Part shown: positions 27,713 to 39,610 of the stretch, one piece after another
Layout of the letters: the number at the start of each line of letters is the position of its first letter
How positions within the stretch are numbered: position 1 is the stretch's first letter
Source: Ulota crispa
Taxonomy: Eukaryota > Streptophyta > Bryopsida > Orthotrichales > Orthotrichaceae
DNA: 64,000 nucleotides
Reading direction: 5' to 3'
Assembly (NCBI GenBank): GCA_963920765.1
Contig: OY987249.1
Location: forward strand, 16,712,483 to 16,776,482
The notes under the pieces: generated by a model
The model's input: only the letters and a program-made list of their open reading frames with translations
Told to the model about the DNA's origin: nothing
The model's database searches: none
Translations under genes and position numbers: made by a program

Positions 27713-27967
27713 AATGCATTATTCATTAAATTGGGAAAAATCACTTTCACAAATAGTAGTTTGGTCCTATTAAAATTTTCATTTGTGAGAATATTTGGTG
27801 ATTTAAAGTGAGATTTTTGATAGTTCCTATAAGGTGTTTCATTGTTGATGTAAGGTCTTGAAAAAATCATCATAACATTCATTTTAAATCACGTAAAAAC
27901 TTTTAAAAATGAAAATCTCAAAAGTCCCAATATGTAAGTTTTTCCCCAATTTAATGAATAACGCGTT
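27713..27967. mobile_element. MITE, GCATTATTCATTAAATTGGG type
   Basis: TGCATTATTCATTAAATTGG at the left pairs with CCAATTTAATGAATAACGCG at the right. About 255 bp. Same terminal type as 50622-50771. Confidence 0.65.
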
Positions 27968-28071
27968 ACTTGGAATTTTACAGCTCAAATTGTAAAATTT
28001 TTTAAAATCTACAATTTGAGGTGCTATGCCATTTTCAAATGGCTTACTAATAGGCTATTTTATAATGAATA

Positions 28072-28491
28072 CTCCCTCTGTCCCAATAAAAAGCTCCAAA
28101 TTAGGCATAGTTCTTGTCCCACTAAAAAGCTCCCTTTTGCAAATTTCAATTGTTGAGAAAGCGTTTGTCATGTCCAATGATCTCATGGGGGCAAGTTAAG
28201 CAATTCAAGAGCATTCCTCTCCTAACAAGCTTGGCCTTGCCCATATGAGGTACCATTGTTGCTACTAATCTTTAAATCATCAATAATGAGAAGCTAGCAA
28301 CATGTACAAATATGGAACTTTTTGCATGGAATTTGGGTGCCCAAATGCAACATCAAAGCTGGAGATTTTGCACACACTTGGTAGATGGTATATTGATTCT
28401 AGAATGCATTTGTCACTAGCATAATGACTAAAAATACAGTTAATTCCTTGTGGAGAAGTTTTTTGGAGCTTTATAATGAGACAAAGGGAGT
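28072..28491. mobile_element. Stowaway-like MITE (Tc1/mariner type)
   Basis: Classical Stowaway ends CTCCCTCTGTCCCA ... CAAAGGGAG with TA on both sides (28070-28071 and 28492-28493). Subterminal AAAAAGCTCC/GGAGCTTT repeats are typical. 420 bp, non-coding. Confidence 0.9.
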
Positions 28492-28493
28492 AG

Positions 28494-29718
28494 CAATTTT
28501 ACAATAAAAAAAAAATCTAATTTTTTGGAAAATTCATAAAAATAAAAATAATTGTTGAAGTGGGCTATTTGGATACAAATAGTCCACTTCAACATTATTA
28601 TTATTATTATAATTATCCCAAAATTTTCAAAAAATATATTTTTGATTGTAAAAGTGCTATTCAATACTGAATAGTGTTTTTATGAAGGCAAGCGGTCTTT
28701 GTAATTCGAATTTTAAAGCTGATTAGAGTATAAACAAAACTAAGAAACTCCAGGCTAGGGTGTTGTATCATCATCAAGGTTGGTTTGCTAGAAGGTAGTT
28801 CAAATTTGAACAAGGTGTTCATAAAAACAAGTGGTCTTTATAACATTTTTGACCCCCCAGCAAAAAGTGTGAATGAAACTCTTTGGAATGCAATGAACTT
28901 TCTTAAAGCCCTTCTTGGCCACAAAGAAGGCTTGTGAAAGAATTTCTTTAGATTCTACAAAGCCTACTTTACAATTTTTGTTAGAAGTGTTAAAGAGCTT
29001 TTGGATCTAATGAGCCTTTTAACTCTTAAAAGGGTTTGTAAGAGAGCCTCTTCAACAATTGTGTAGGCTCATTTATAAGCCAACTTGGAGTTTCTAAGGG
29101 CCTTTTTGGATTTGAGGAGTCTCATAGGTCTTTTAAGTTGGCTTGTAAATAAGCTTGCCAGGTCCTCATGCAAACCCTTCACAATTTTCTATGGTGGTTT
29201 TGGGAGGTTCTTCAGATTTTAGGAGGGTATTTAGCCAAATATAAAATGAAATAATGCAATATAGAGAAAAACAAATGAAAAAATTGGATGCTTCATATGT
29301 TTGGATATTTTTTTGCTTTAAATTCTTTGGCTATGTGGCTGATATGGTAACTAATATTATGCTCATTTTACAAAAGTGGTTTGTTGCTAAAAATAATTTA
29401 TAGTAAGAGCTGATATACAAGCAAATATTCAATGCTTTTTAAGCCAAGGAAAAATTGAACTTCAATCCTATTATATGGAAGTTTAGATTCTAGCCAACTA
29501 GGGTATGCAGATTTTAGATTTCGCTTCATAGAATAACAATTGCCCATTTGCTTGGCTTGTTGTTCATATTGATGTGCTTTTCCTTGAGTTAGAATCTATT
29601 AATAGTTATAAAATGAGAGACAAAAACATGTACTTGTGCATTTACAATGATGAGGATTTATTGGCTTAAGGCAAAGCCTACCTATAAAATTACTAGTACT
29701 TGGAATGATCATTAGCTA
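28494..29718. other. AT-rich spacer with element fragments
   Basis: Contains a foldback remnant around 28560-28610 (GGCTATTTGGATACAAATAG then GTCCACTTCAAC) related to the ends of the 25600 element. No gene. Confidence 0.35.
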
Positions 29719-30632
29719 GTTTGGCCTGTTAGAGACCACCAAACCATGTTTTGGTTCAGGAGAATGGGTTTTGGCCTATACAATAAAATCACTTAAGAAT
29801 TTGAAAGTTGGTCTTGAAGAACGCTTGTGATTACAAGAATTTGCACCCAACCAAAAAACAATAATGGAATCAGGTATGTAAGTTGATAAATAATGGTGTT
29901 TATACAACAACATGGCCTCAAAATATGTATCCATGTTTTGTCAAAGATGGATAAAAGCACCAACAATACATCAAACATCTTAGAAGAATGCCACATTTCA
30001 AATGTGCGGCCGTAAAAATTTCAAATCAATTAAGAAGTACGCTTATATTTTTTCTCTATACGGTAGTAGTATAATTGTAATATTTGAAAATCTACTGAAA
30101 TTGTGCTATCATTTCATTTTTAAAATTTGTCACCTTACATTTAAGGCCAATCCTTGATTGTTTTCACCAATTGAATTTTCCATGTCATTTATAAAGTTTC
30201 TTGTATTATTGTTTTGGAACGGTAAACAAAGTGGGATTTTTATTGTTTTTATCCACCTAGCTACATTTTGTGATTGCTAATTTTATCCATTTTAAGTGAA
30301 ATTAATCTTATTAGAAAGGTGGGAAACCTTGCTTTCTAGAAATATAAGGCTCTTCTTAAGCAAAGATTGTATGAAACAATAAGACCCAAAACCACATAAG
30401 CATGAGAAACTAGAGATTTCTCACCTACAACTCACTCAATCATTATTATTTTTCACCTCCAATAGTAGATCTAGTTGAAATTTTAACAATTTGTTGTAAA
30501 CAAAGTGTTCTTTCCATTTGTATGGTTAGATTATTAAAATTGGGTTCATGTTTTTTTCAATTGCACATCAAAGTTTACAACCTCTATACATGGTGGATTT
30601 TAAAAAGACATGTGTGGTCTTTAAAGGGTTAA
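29719..30632. mobile_element. ~910-bp non-autonomous element, TTAACCCTTTAA type, copy 1
   Basis: Alignable along its whole length, in the same orientation, with 57201-58115 (shared blocks such as GTTGATAAATAATGGTGTTT, GGTAGTAGTATAATTGTA and AAAGGTGGGAAACC). The right end GTCTTTAAAGGGTTAA is intact; the left end is degenerate. No protein coding is conserved between the copies. Confidence 0.75.
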
Positions 30633-31201
30633 AATGAAAAGTTTAATAAAGAAGTACACTACAATTTGGACAAGTTGGGCTATTTAAGATACATATTTTT
30701 TGTGTGGGATAAAATTCATCAAATTTGGACTTGGTCAAAGTTCATCAAAAAGATAAAAAACTAACAAATGTAAATGGCAATTTTTTTTATTGGATTAAAT
30801 TAAGGTGTTAGAGGAGTAGCCACCAAAATTTTCAAACAACTATTTTTATATGTATGAGAGTATGAATATATGGGTATGTATGAAACATCTTGTACATGCA
30901 TAGAAAGAGTAGAAAATGAATAAACAAATAAAACATTCAGATGGAAAAAGACAAAAATAGTGTGATGTCAATGTGTAATGCAAGTTGGTTCAATTGTTTT
31001 TGAAATTTGAAGCTAAGAGTTTGCAAAATATATTGTGCGCAAGAAGTCCATTAAAAAAATTACAAAATATTGTGGCAAATCAATCTAAATCCATTGGTAT
31101 TCATATTGGATGAAAACTTTCTTTTACAAAATTGGTCATGCAACCAGCACTCAAAAAATAAAGTATATAAGCAAACAATAAATTACCCAAATACGCATGG
31201 C

Positions 31202-32137
31202 TTAACCTCTAAAGGACTGTTGTCCCTTCGAGGGACAATGGGGATTTTAAGCATGTACCTATGGCTAAACTACTTTGTGTAATTTTCTGAAACTTTAATG
31301 GAAGATGGGGAATTTAAAAATCTATGTGGGAATCTAATATTTTCCTCATTCTAACATTTGACAAAGAAGTTATGCAAGAGTTTCTGCTGCCCAAGGGTGG
31401 GAGGGCAATCCAGGCAGCCTAAAAACTTCTTTAAAATTTCCATTTTTCTAAAATTAAAATTTGAAATTGGTTCTTTAGATTTTTTTACACCTAAGAAGCT
31501 TTGAATCATTCCATTTCAATCTATGAGATGAAAGTTACGAGGTGTTTAGTTTGTGGGCAGTTACGGATCCTCTACTCTAAAATAAACTTTGAAGTCCTAT
31601 ATTTTCCACAGTTTTCAATATTTTGGAAAAAAAACTAAACCAAAAGAAGTAGATTGTTTATTACAACATTATAACCATTGGAATTTGTATTTCTCATTTC
31701 AATGATTAAATTCTTAATAATTTAGTAATTTGACTCATTCTCTACTTCTTACTTACTATTTTTTTCCCATGTGTTGTATAGTTCCAATTGATTTGAAAAT
31801 TCTCCCACACATGCGTAACTTGGTCTTCTACATGGAAAAAATAAACCTCAACTTTGTGTAAAGCAATTTTTTTCTTCTAAGAGTGGTCAAAGGCTTCTAA
31901 ATTTTTTGGATAGCATGGAAAAAAACCTTAATTTTCACTTCAGATGTAAATATCTCCCTCATCTTTATCTAGAATGATATGATTTTTTTCCACAAGTACC
32001 TCTTCTAGTCTAAGGCAAGATCCTACGGTTGGATTTTTCAAAAATAAAAATAAAAACCTACCTTTTTACTCATCCCCTAGAAGTGGCAGTTTTCAATGAT
32101 TTTGACAAAAAAAAAGGCTCAGTCCTTTTGGGGTTAA
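31202..32137. mobile_element. Non-autonomous element, TTAACCYCWAAAGGACTG type
   Basis: Starts TTAACCTCTAAAGGACTG and ends CAGTCCTTTTGGGGTTAA, a good inverted repeat. 936 bp, AT-rich, no coding. The open frames at 31070 and 32029 overlap its ends and have no family resemblance. Confidence 0.65.
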
Positions 32138-32992
32138 CATCCATACATCTGCCATATGATAAGTGTTTAAATAAACTTGGTCTACTACACATTGTCAATA
32201 ATAGTAATGAAAGAATACAAACACTTATTTCAAGCCAAATAGACAAATTTCTTTACTATAAACCATAAATGTATTATCAGTTTTTTTAATTTGCTTTGAA
32301 TGTACATTATAGTTTCAACACTAGCCTTTTGCCCTTGATATGCTCAAACTATTGCATGCGCTTATACTCATTGTGCAAATGAATATCTATTGAACTAAAA
32401 AGGAAACAACTTGCTATTAATTTTTTTTAAGTTGAAGTAATAATTTTCATCCACATTAAGAGCCTCCTTAGTTTTAAAGAGGCTAAATAAAACTTTAGAA
32501 TGTTTCATTGAAAGCACTTTTACATTCATCTACTTTTGTCCAAATTAAATTTCATTCATTAAAAATTTTGGATGAAATTGTTCTTATATTCAATCTAGAT
32601 TTGGTTCATCCAATTTTTTGAATGTATTTATTTATTTACATCCCAAAGTTTTTACTAGGAAAAAATTCAATGTCCAAATTTTGATTTGTGGTGTCATTAT
32701 GAGACCAAAAAGAAAATCTAAAAAAATTGTTGCTAAAATCTAATTGCTCAATGCTCAATGCTCATTATTCCATATCATGCTCATATTTTAGCAACTCTAT
32801 CTCATGATATTGGGTTTAACTTTAAAATATGAGTAAAGATGAAGTAAGTTGTTATGTAGAGAAGTTATAGAAATAACACAACAAAGTACCATGTGAAAAC
32901 TATAATATTACCTCATGATAATAATAATTATAATGAACAAAATACCATGTAAACAAGCAATGGGATGAATGTAGGATAATATTATGTTCTAA

Positions 32993-32996
<4 letters not shown>
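32138..32996. other. AT-rich spacer, no gene recognised
   Basis: Nothing readable beyond low-complexity AT sequence. Confidence 0.3.
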
Positions 32997-33056
<60 letters not shown>

Positions 33057-33064
33057 CATATATG
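32997..33064. repeat. (TA)n microsatellite
   Basis: Nearly pure TA dinucleotide run, ending in TACATACATA. Confidence 0.97.
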
Positions 33065-35378
33065 TAATATTTGAAAAATGGAAACAACTTAGTATTAAAA
33101 ACTTTATACAAGTGTTGTAATCAAAGCAATAGAAAAAAATAATAATATAACCAAAATAAAGATTAGTATTGCAAACCATGTTGCAAATAATTGTAAAAAT
33201 ACAAGAACCAATAAATTTGCAAACAACTTATCTAATTGAAATGTCAATATACTTTAAAATTAAATTTTTTTAAGATTATTTAAAACCATTTTAAAGAGAA
33301 ATGACATTTTTAATTTAACTAATTTAATTTAAAAGTTAATTAGTATCAACACTAACAGAGCTATAAATCTATAAATTACACATTTTTAAAATTTGAAAAC
33401 TTAGAGGATCTCAAAGTTCTAAAACTCAAAATAATTACTGTTAATAATATTTGAATTTTTTCAACATCCACTATTTAAACAACCAAACCATAAAATTTTA
33501 GTATGGTGAAAGAATGCAAATTTTTCTTAAATATTATAAAACTTAATATTTTTATTTTTAATGACATAGAATAGCCTAAAATTCTATTATGCAGATTATT
33601 TTAGGAATGAATTTTTTTTCACTTAGAATGTGAATTGTATAATTAATTTGTTTGATATGATCTTTTATTACATTACACATTTATGTAAGCCTAATCAATC
33701 TTACCAACATCAATTTGTAAATACTTGTTTTAAATGAAATATTTTGGTCCAAAAGATTGTAAGTTTGTTTGCTGTTTTTTCCTACCATTTAATATAATTG
33801 TTTATTAAAAACGACATCTTTTTACAAAAATTGATATTTCTAGAATTATTATAATTAATTTAATAACTTTTCTCATTTCATATATATTGAAGGTTATAAT
33901 TAATTTTTGTCAATAAGAGTAAGTAAGAAGTAATTTTATATAAATTTTTTATATTTTATAATTCTAATAGAATAAAGAAAATTAAATTTTTATTTTTCAT
34001 CTATTGTTAGAATTAAATCTATTTTATCAAAAATATAATGTCTACAATTATTTTGTCAAAATGTGAAATTTTATTATTTTAAATATATTATATGGATTAT
34101 ATTGAATTTAATGAAGGATTTTATAAAAGAGTTGGATAAAGAAAATAAATTGATCATTTATAAAGACCATAATATTGAGACACAAAAAGATATGAAGTAT
34201 CTAAATTTGATCAACTTATTAGACACCAACTTGTTACAAGCTTATATGCATGATTTTTTAATTGATTATCATTTGTGTTAGATTATTTAAATACTTTAGA
34301 CATGTATTTAGATTAGAATATTGCATTGAATAAACATAACAATATGTTATTTGTTAACTGCAATTTGAAACATAAATTTTATCATGTACAAAAGCAAAGT
34401 ACATCCAAGTAATAATCTTATATTATACTTTTATATAAAAATTTAATACTAAAAACTACAAAAATTTAATTAACTAAAAATAAATTTATCATTATTATTG
34501 TCTAAATGTAAATTGTTCATTATAGAGCACTACTTGACAAATAGTTTTTTTTTGATAAAGAGCAATATCGAATTGCTAATTTTTTCCAACAATTTTTATA
34601 TGTTGTTGAAGCCCCAAAGTTTTATATAGCATTACATTACTAATGTAAGATATTTTGAATATCTAGACGCCTAATATTTAAAAACATATTCTTGTTTGTT
34701 GGTCTTTAACATGTGCAAAATAATTTAATGAATTATATAGTCTTCAATGCATTAAAATATAAAATTAAAACAAATATATTATAAATTAAATTAAATTAAA
34801 TATATACATATCATTTGCTCCATTATGAGCAAAAAAAACTATATAAAACATCGTCAGAATTTATATAAATTTTACAATAGGAATTTTTTGTGACATTCAT
34901 TGTTGTATGAAGAAAGTTTTCAAAGGTAGTTTTTTTTATTTTATTTTAAACTTTCTCACTATGAACATTTTTATAATGTTTAAAAATATTTTGAAACTAC
35001 ATCTTCAAATGATTATTAACCAAAGAATTAAAAAGATTTGTTTGACAATAACATTATGTAACACCATAGTAATATCTATAAATTTAACATACATACTATT
35101 AATATAATCTATGAAAAAAATCATTAAATAAGTAACTAGTTTATATATTGACATTCACATTAATATACTCATCTTTTTATTTTGTCATGACCATAATAAA
35201 ATCCAAAATTTACAATTCATGCACCTTAATTCTTTTTTCTCATTTCTCTAAGTTTTATGCAATTTTTATAAGACCATAAAAATATTGTGAATTCTGTAAT
35301 AGCAGTAAGCGTACTATAACTAAATTGAACATTAACATAAAAAATATATAATTTAAAGCCTGTAGAATCAATGTATAA

Positions 35379-35382
<4 letters not shown>
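33065..35382. other. Very AT-rich desert, no gene recognised
   Basis: Composition is extreme (long A/T words). Frames at 34063-34281 and 34907-35107 are expected by chance at this composition and match no family known to me. Confidence 0.3.

Positions 35383-35449
<67 letters not shown>
35383..35449. repeat. (TA)n microsatellite
   Basis: Pure TA dinucleotide run of about 67 bp. Confidence 0.97.
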
Positions 35450-35451
<2 letters not shown>

Positions 35452-35624
35452 ACAAAAAAATTCTTTGAACTTATGTTTTTTGACTCTATTTTTTGTACTC
35501 TCTTTATTTTTATAACTATGTTTTTCTCCTATATATCACTTTTGTAATTCCAAATGCATAAAAATTTATTTAAAAGTTATAAAGTGTTCATTAAAAAAAT
35601 GTAGTATTAGTCTTTTAATATTAG

Positions 35625-36083
35625 ATGAAAAATAATTTCTCTTGCACTCTCTACATTCATAAGTTTTCTTTTTTCAATAAAATAAATATTGTACTGCCGG
35701 TTTTGGCGGATACGGAGTTTAGCTTTATGTCAGATGAGGAGCTGAAAAGATCATCTATTGATAATTTTATCTTTTCTAACAACATTACTTACATTCTCAA
35801 GGATTTTAACAATCACTTTCACATGGACCATGGCAGCAGCAACTATATATTTGGTATATGGGCTTTGATTCATTCAGATGGCGGCGCATTAGCAAGACAA
35901 GTTGACGCCTTCTACGCATCTAATGGAAATTTTATTAAAGAATTTTATGGAGTATATGTCGACTTTGGCACGTGCAATGGAGTGGTGCAGATGATTTGGA
36001 GGGGGAAGAAGAATTTCCACATTACCATGGAGTCAGAAAATCAGAGATACGTGAAAGTTTCACTCGGATTAGCATATTGTTAG
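35625..36083 (+). CDS. Unassigned 152-codon ORF, possibly a gene remnant
   Basis: The longest open frame in the AT-rich desert. From about codon 22 onward the composition becomes much GC-richer than the surroundings and reads like real protein: FSFMSDEELKRSSIDNF, then DHGSSNYIFGIWALIHSDGG, ALARQVDAFYASNGNFIKEF, VDFGTCNGVVQMIWRGKKNF and HITMESENQRYVKVSLG. No signal peptide or membrane segment. I recognise no family. The N-terminal ~20 codons look like run-on AT sequence, so the true start is unknown; an upstream exon or a truncated copy is possible. A diverged partner lies at 38529-38744. Function not assigned. Confidence 0.4.
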   Translation: MKNNFSCTLYIHKFSFFNKINIVLPVLADTEFSFMSDEELKRSSIDNFIFSNNITYILKDFNNHFHMDHGSSNYIFGIWALIHSDGGALARQVDAFYASNGNFIKEFYGVYVDFGTCNGVVQMIWRGKKNFHITMESENQRYVKVSLGLAYC

Positions 36084-37147
36084 AAATCAACAAATCCATA
36101 AGCATGAAGGTAAAGAAGTTGGTCATGAAGCATTAGAACAGAGAAAGAGCAGGCAATGATACATACATTTTTGACTTAGGAGTATTTTTTAATTGTTACA
36201 AGCATAAAATTATAAGTAGATGATGCAAAGTCAAGTATGCCATTGAGTACTTAAACTGTGTATTTTTCCAATAATTTCATGTTGTTTGAATTGAATGGTC
36301 ATTTATTTTAATTCATCCATATTTTTAAGTTTAGATTTTATTAGTTATTTTCATTTTTTCACGTTTCATATTTTTTCATGTTTATCTTGATAATATTTTG
36401 TTAGTTAGGGTTTAGGGATAATACTCTCATTATACAATCTTACAAACATAATTAATTTTAATGTTATTTGAAATATTTATGTGCAAATAGGTTATTATAG
36501 CATGAGTCAGGAAGTTTCATGGTTGTGCAGAGAAAGTGTATAACTACAAAAGTTTTTTAATGGAGAGGTTTTTAAAAATATGAGATTTTTGTATAATGTT
36601 TAGATGATATAGGTCAATTCGGCATTATGGTTTAGCCAGCCGGCTTGCCCTTTGGGCTTACCGAAATGCCAAATTAGCCCTGGCTTGCAATTCTGGAGTA
36701 CATAGAATGGGGTAATAGCATAGAGCAGTGAACCATGAACGGGGAGCCAAGATTTTTGTAAGCAAGAATCAATTCTAAGCTCTAAATTAATAGAAAACTT
36801 CAAGGGGTAGGTCTTTAATTACTTTCTGTACTACTTTCAAACTCCGTTCAAACTTTACATTAATATTGTCAAACTTTTTATGTTCAATTTGATACATTTT
36901 TTCTTAATTTTTTTTATTCTTTGTTTTTCAATTTTTGATTTAATTGTACTTTGACACCTTTTCAGCATTATAAAAACAATTATGATTCATCTAATATAAA
37001 ATTGATAGAAAAATACTCAATACTAAATTTTTCAAGTTAAAAGTTAAATGAACTATATCATTGACTAGATGGTTTATCAAAAACATCACCAAACGTGAAT
37101 TGAAAACAAAAAAACTCATATAAACTCATATTCCTCTTAACATTCAC
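36084..37147. other. AT-rich spacer, no gene recognised
   Basis: A GC-richer patch at 36600-36800 (CCAGCCGGCTTGCCC region) stands out, but no frame or structure could be assigned to it. Confidence 0.3.
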
Positions 37148-37303
37148 ATGCTACAAGAAAAACTGTCTAAAATGATAAAAATACGTCCAAATTAACATAG
37201 CAAAATGTACACAAATTGTTCACTTTGACAATATTTTTGTTATTTTGAATACACATAGTCAATTTGGACATGTTAATTATGACACAATTTTTTGTAGTAA
37301 CAA
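37148..37303. mobile_element. Small CACTA-like MITE
   Basis: Left end GCTACAAGAAAAACTGTC and right end GACACAATTTTTTGTAGT resemble the plant CACTA terminal motif CACTACAAGAAAA. Subterminal GTCCAAATTAAC and GTCAATTTGGAC repeats are also inverted. Flanking duplication not clear. Confidence 0.4.
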
Positions 37304-38528
37304 TACAAATTTTTAAAATTTTGAGTGTCAAATACGTCAAAATTGTCATTTATTAACCATGTTCTCAATTTTGAATCTCAAACACCTATGGCGTTCAGTC
37401 TAAAACTAAAATAATCACTCTGCGTACATAAGGGTTAGAATTGAGAATATAATTGAGAATGAATAACATGCCTTAAATCAAGCCTTAAGTATATTTAAAC
37501 TTTAGAGTATTCTAAAAGACGTCGCACTTCAAAGAGACATAAAAAGATATAAATTTCATATATGGAATAACAAGAAAAATTATCAAAAATGAGATTTTTA
37601 AGATTTAATAAAAATAGGTACAATGTATAGTGCATGTATTTGTTAAATTTTTGTTGGTAAATGAAAAATGAATTAAATATATAAAAGATTGTTAATTACT
37701 AAACATTTGTATGAAAAACAGATAAATTGATTAATAGCTTGATTTTAAATAAATTCAATTTTAGTTGTTTTATGGGTTGTAATTTTTACCACAAGAAATG
37801 AGTAAAGAATGATCTAAACATATTGAAATTTTAACATTTACTAATAATTATCTGAATTACATTTCATATTTTTGTAAAGATTATTTATTAATCTTATATT
37901 GTTGCTTGGAAAGTAAAAACTACCAATTATACATTATGTCATACAAACAAGTATTGTTATATATAACTTATTGTAGTTAATATCAAAATCATATTTAAAA
38001 AGTTCAAATTAAAAACATACATGCAAATATATTATCAACAATTGAATATAAATTTTATGCATGCTAACAATCAAGCTATCTTTTATTCTATTTTCAAGGA
38101 AAATCCAAAAAATTAGAAAAATACAAAAAACAAATTATAACAATTTAACCTCAAAATACAACAATAATCTCTCTCTAACCTTACAAAGTTTGACTATATA
38201 AAGAAAATCAAATTGATGATTAAGCCTCTTATATTAACATAAATCTTATTTTTTTCTAACTCAACTAAGAATGGGAAATATTTTTTAGGTAAATTTCATT
38301 TGATGTGATATGGTTCACAATGCCATATTGCATGACAATTATAACACTTTATCCTTAATTATAGAACTCCAAAAAATTATTGGTATTCTTTGTGAATGAA
38401 AAAATAAACAAATTTTTTTTTATTGAATATATATTCTTTTAATAAAAAACACTTCTGAATATTAGCACCGTTTTTATATAAATATGTTTGTATGAAATTT
38501 AGTAACCACTAATTTAACTATTTTAATA
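37304..38528. other. AT-rich spacer, no gene recognised
   Basis: No support for any exon or element. Confidence 0.3.
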
Positions 38529-38744
38529 ATGACAAATTTTGATATTTTATCACATGAAAAAATAAATAAACTATCTAATGAGATATTCACATTTTTCCTT
38601 AATAAAATTTATATCATGCAAAATCTCAATAATTTATTTCACAAAGATAATGATACTAATACTTGTGTGTTGGGCATAGAGACTCTAGTTTCCATATATG
38701 AGGTTAATTTAAAATTAGGAAAAATGATTTTCATAATAAGGTAA
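38529..38744 (+). pseudogene. Diverged remnant related to the ORF at 35625
   Basis: A 71-codon frame, FDILSHEKINKLSNEIFTFF then NLNNLFHKDNDTNTCVLGIE, can be aligned by eye with codons 32-80 of the ORF at 35625 (FSFMSDEELKRSSIDNF, then DFNNHFHMDHGSSNYIFGIW). Shared positions include F-x-x-[LM]-S-[DH]-E, the NN-x-FH-x-D motif and the following GI. The GC-richer C-terminal half of the partner is missing. Alignment in such AT-rich sequence could be partly compositional. Confidence 0.3.
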
Positions 38745-39610
38745 ATGAAATTTTAGTGACTTTCTATAAAATTTGTGTTAATTTTAATAAGTATGATGGG
38801 TTAATTTAAAAAAATAGTGGATTGTCTTTGGATTCTTTCATCATGCACTAATGTAAGTTTTATGAGAATTGGTAAATCTTTACATGTTATTAAAACATTA
38901 ACTCAAAGAATTAAAATTTAACTTTATGATGTTTAAATGAAAATGATGAATTTTTTTTTTTATAAGATTGATATGATAATGAATATGAAACTTTAAAAAA
39001 CATAATAAACATTAATTCTATATTGCATTTTTATTATTTTTTAAAAGGGAGAGTTGAAAATGTAATTTTACCATTGTTGCAATAATTAGTCATTTGTTTA
39101 GAATTATTCTATGTAAAAGACTATAATATTTTTTACATCCCTCAAAATCTTTAAAATTTTGCTTATAAAATGAATTATTATGCAAATGTTTGCAACTTCT
39201 GATTTCAATCAAAAGATGTTTAAATAAAATTTGATGCTAATTTGTTGATTTTACTATTTAAATTATATATATAATCAGTTAGGTAATTTAATCAAATTCA
39301 TTTTTGAATGTACAATAAAATTATATTTTATACATATAATTTATGGATAAGCTAAAAAAACTCAAAAATGAGTTTATTATATACCACAAGAGTAAGCTTT
39401 GTGATGTCATAAGTCTCAGTTTCATAAATTTTTACAGAAACTTATTTTAAAAAATTAGTAATAATTTATTTTAATTTTAAAATTTAGAATTAATTTACAT
39501 ATATTAAAATCTCATAATCAACAATCTATCTAAATGTGGGTATTAAAATTTTATGAAATTTTAAGTTTTAATTTTTTAGAGTATGGTATTTCGCACTTAG
39601 GATTTAGAAA
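38745..39610. other. AT-rich spacer, no gene recognised
   Basis: Nothing beyond low-complexity AT sequence. Confidence 0.3.

Noticed and set aside
32997-35449. TA runs as possible origin or CRISPR-like repeats
   Set aside because: Pure dinucleotide microsatellites with no spacer structure.
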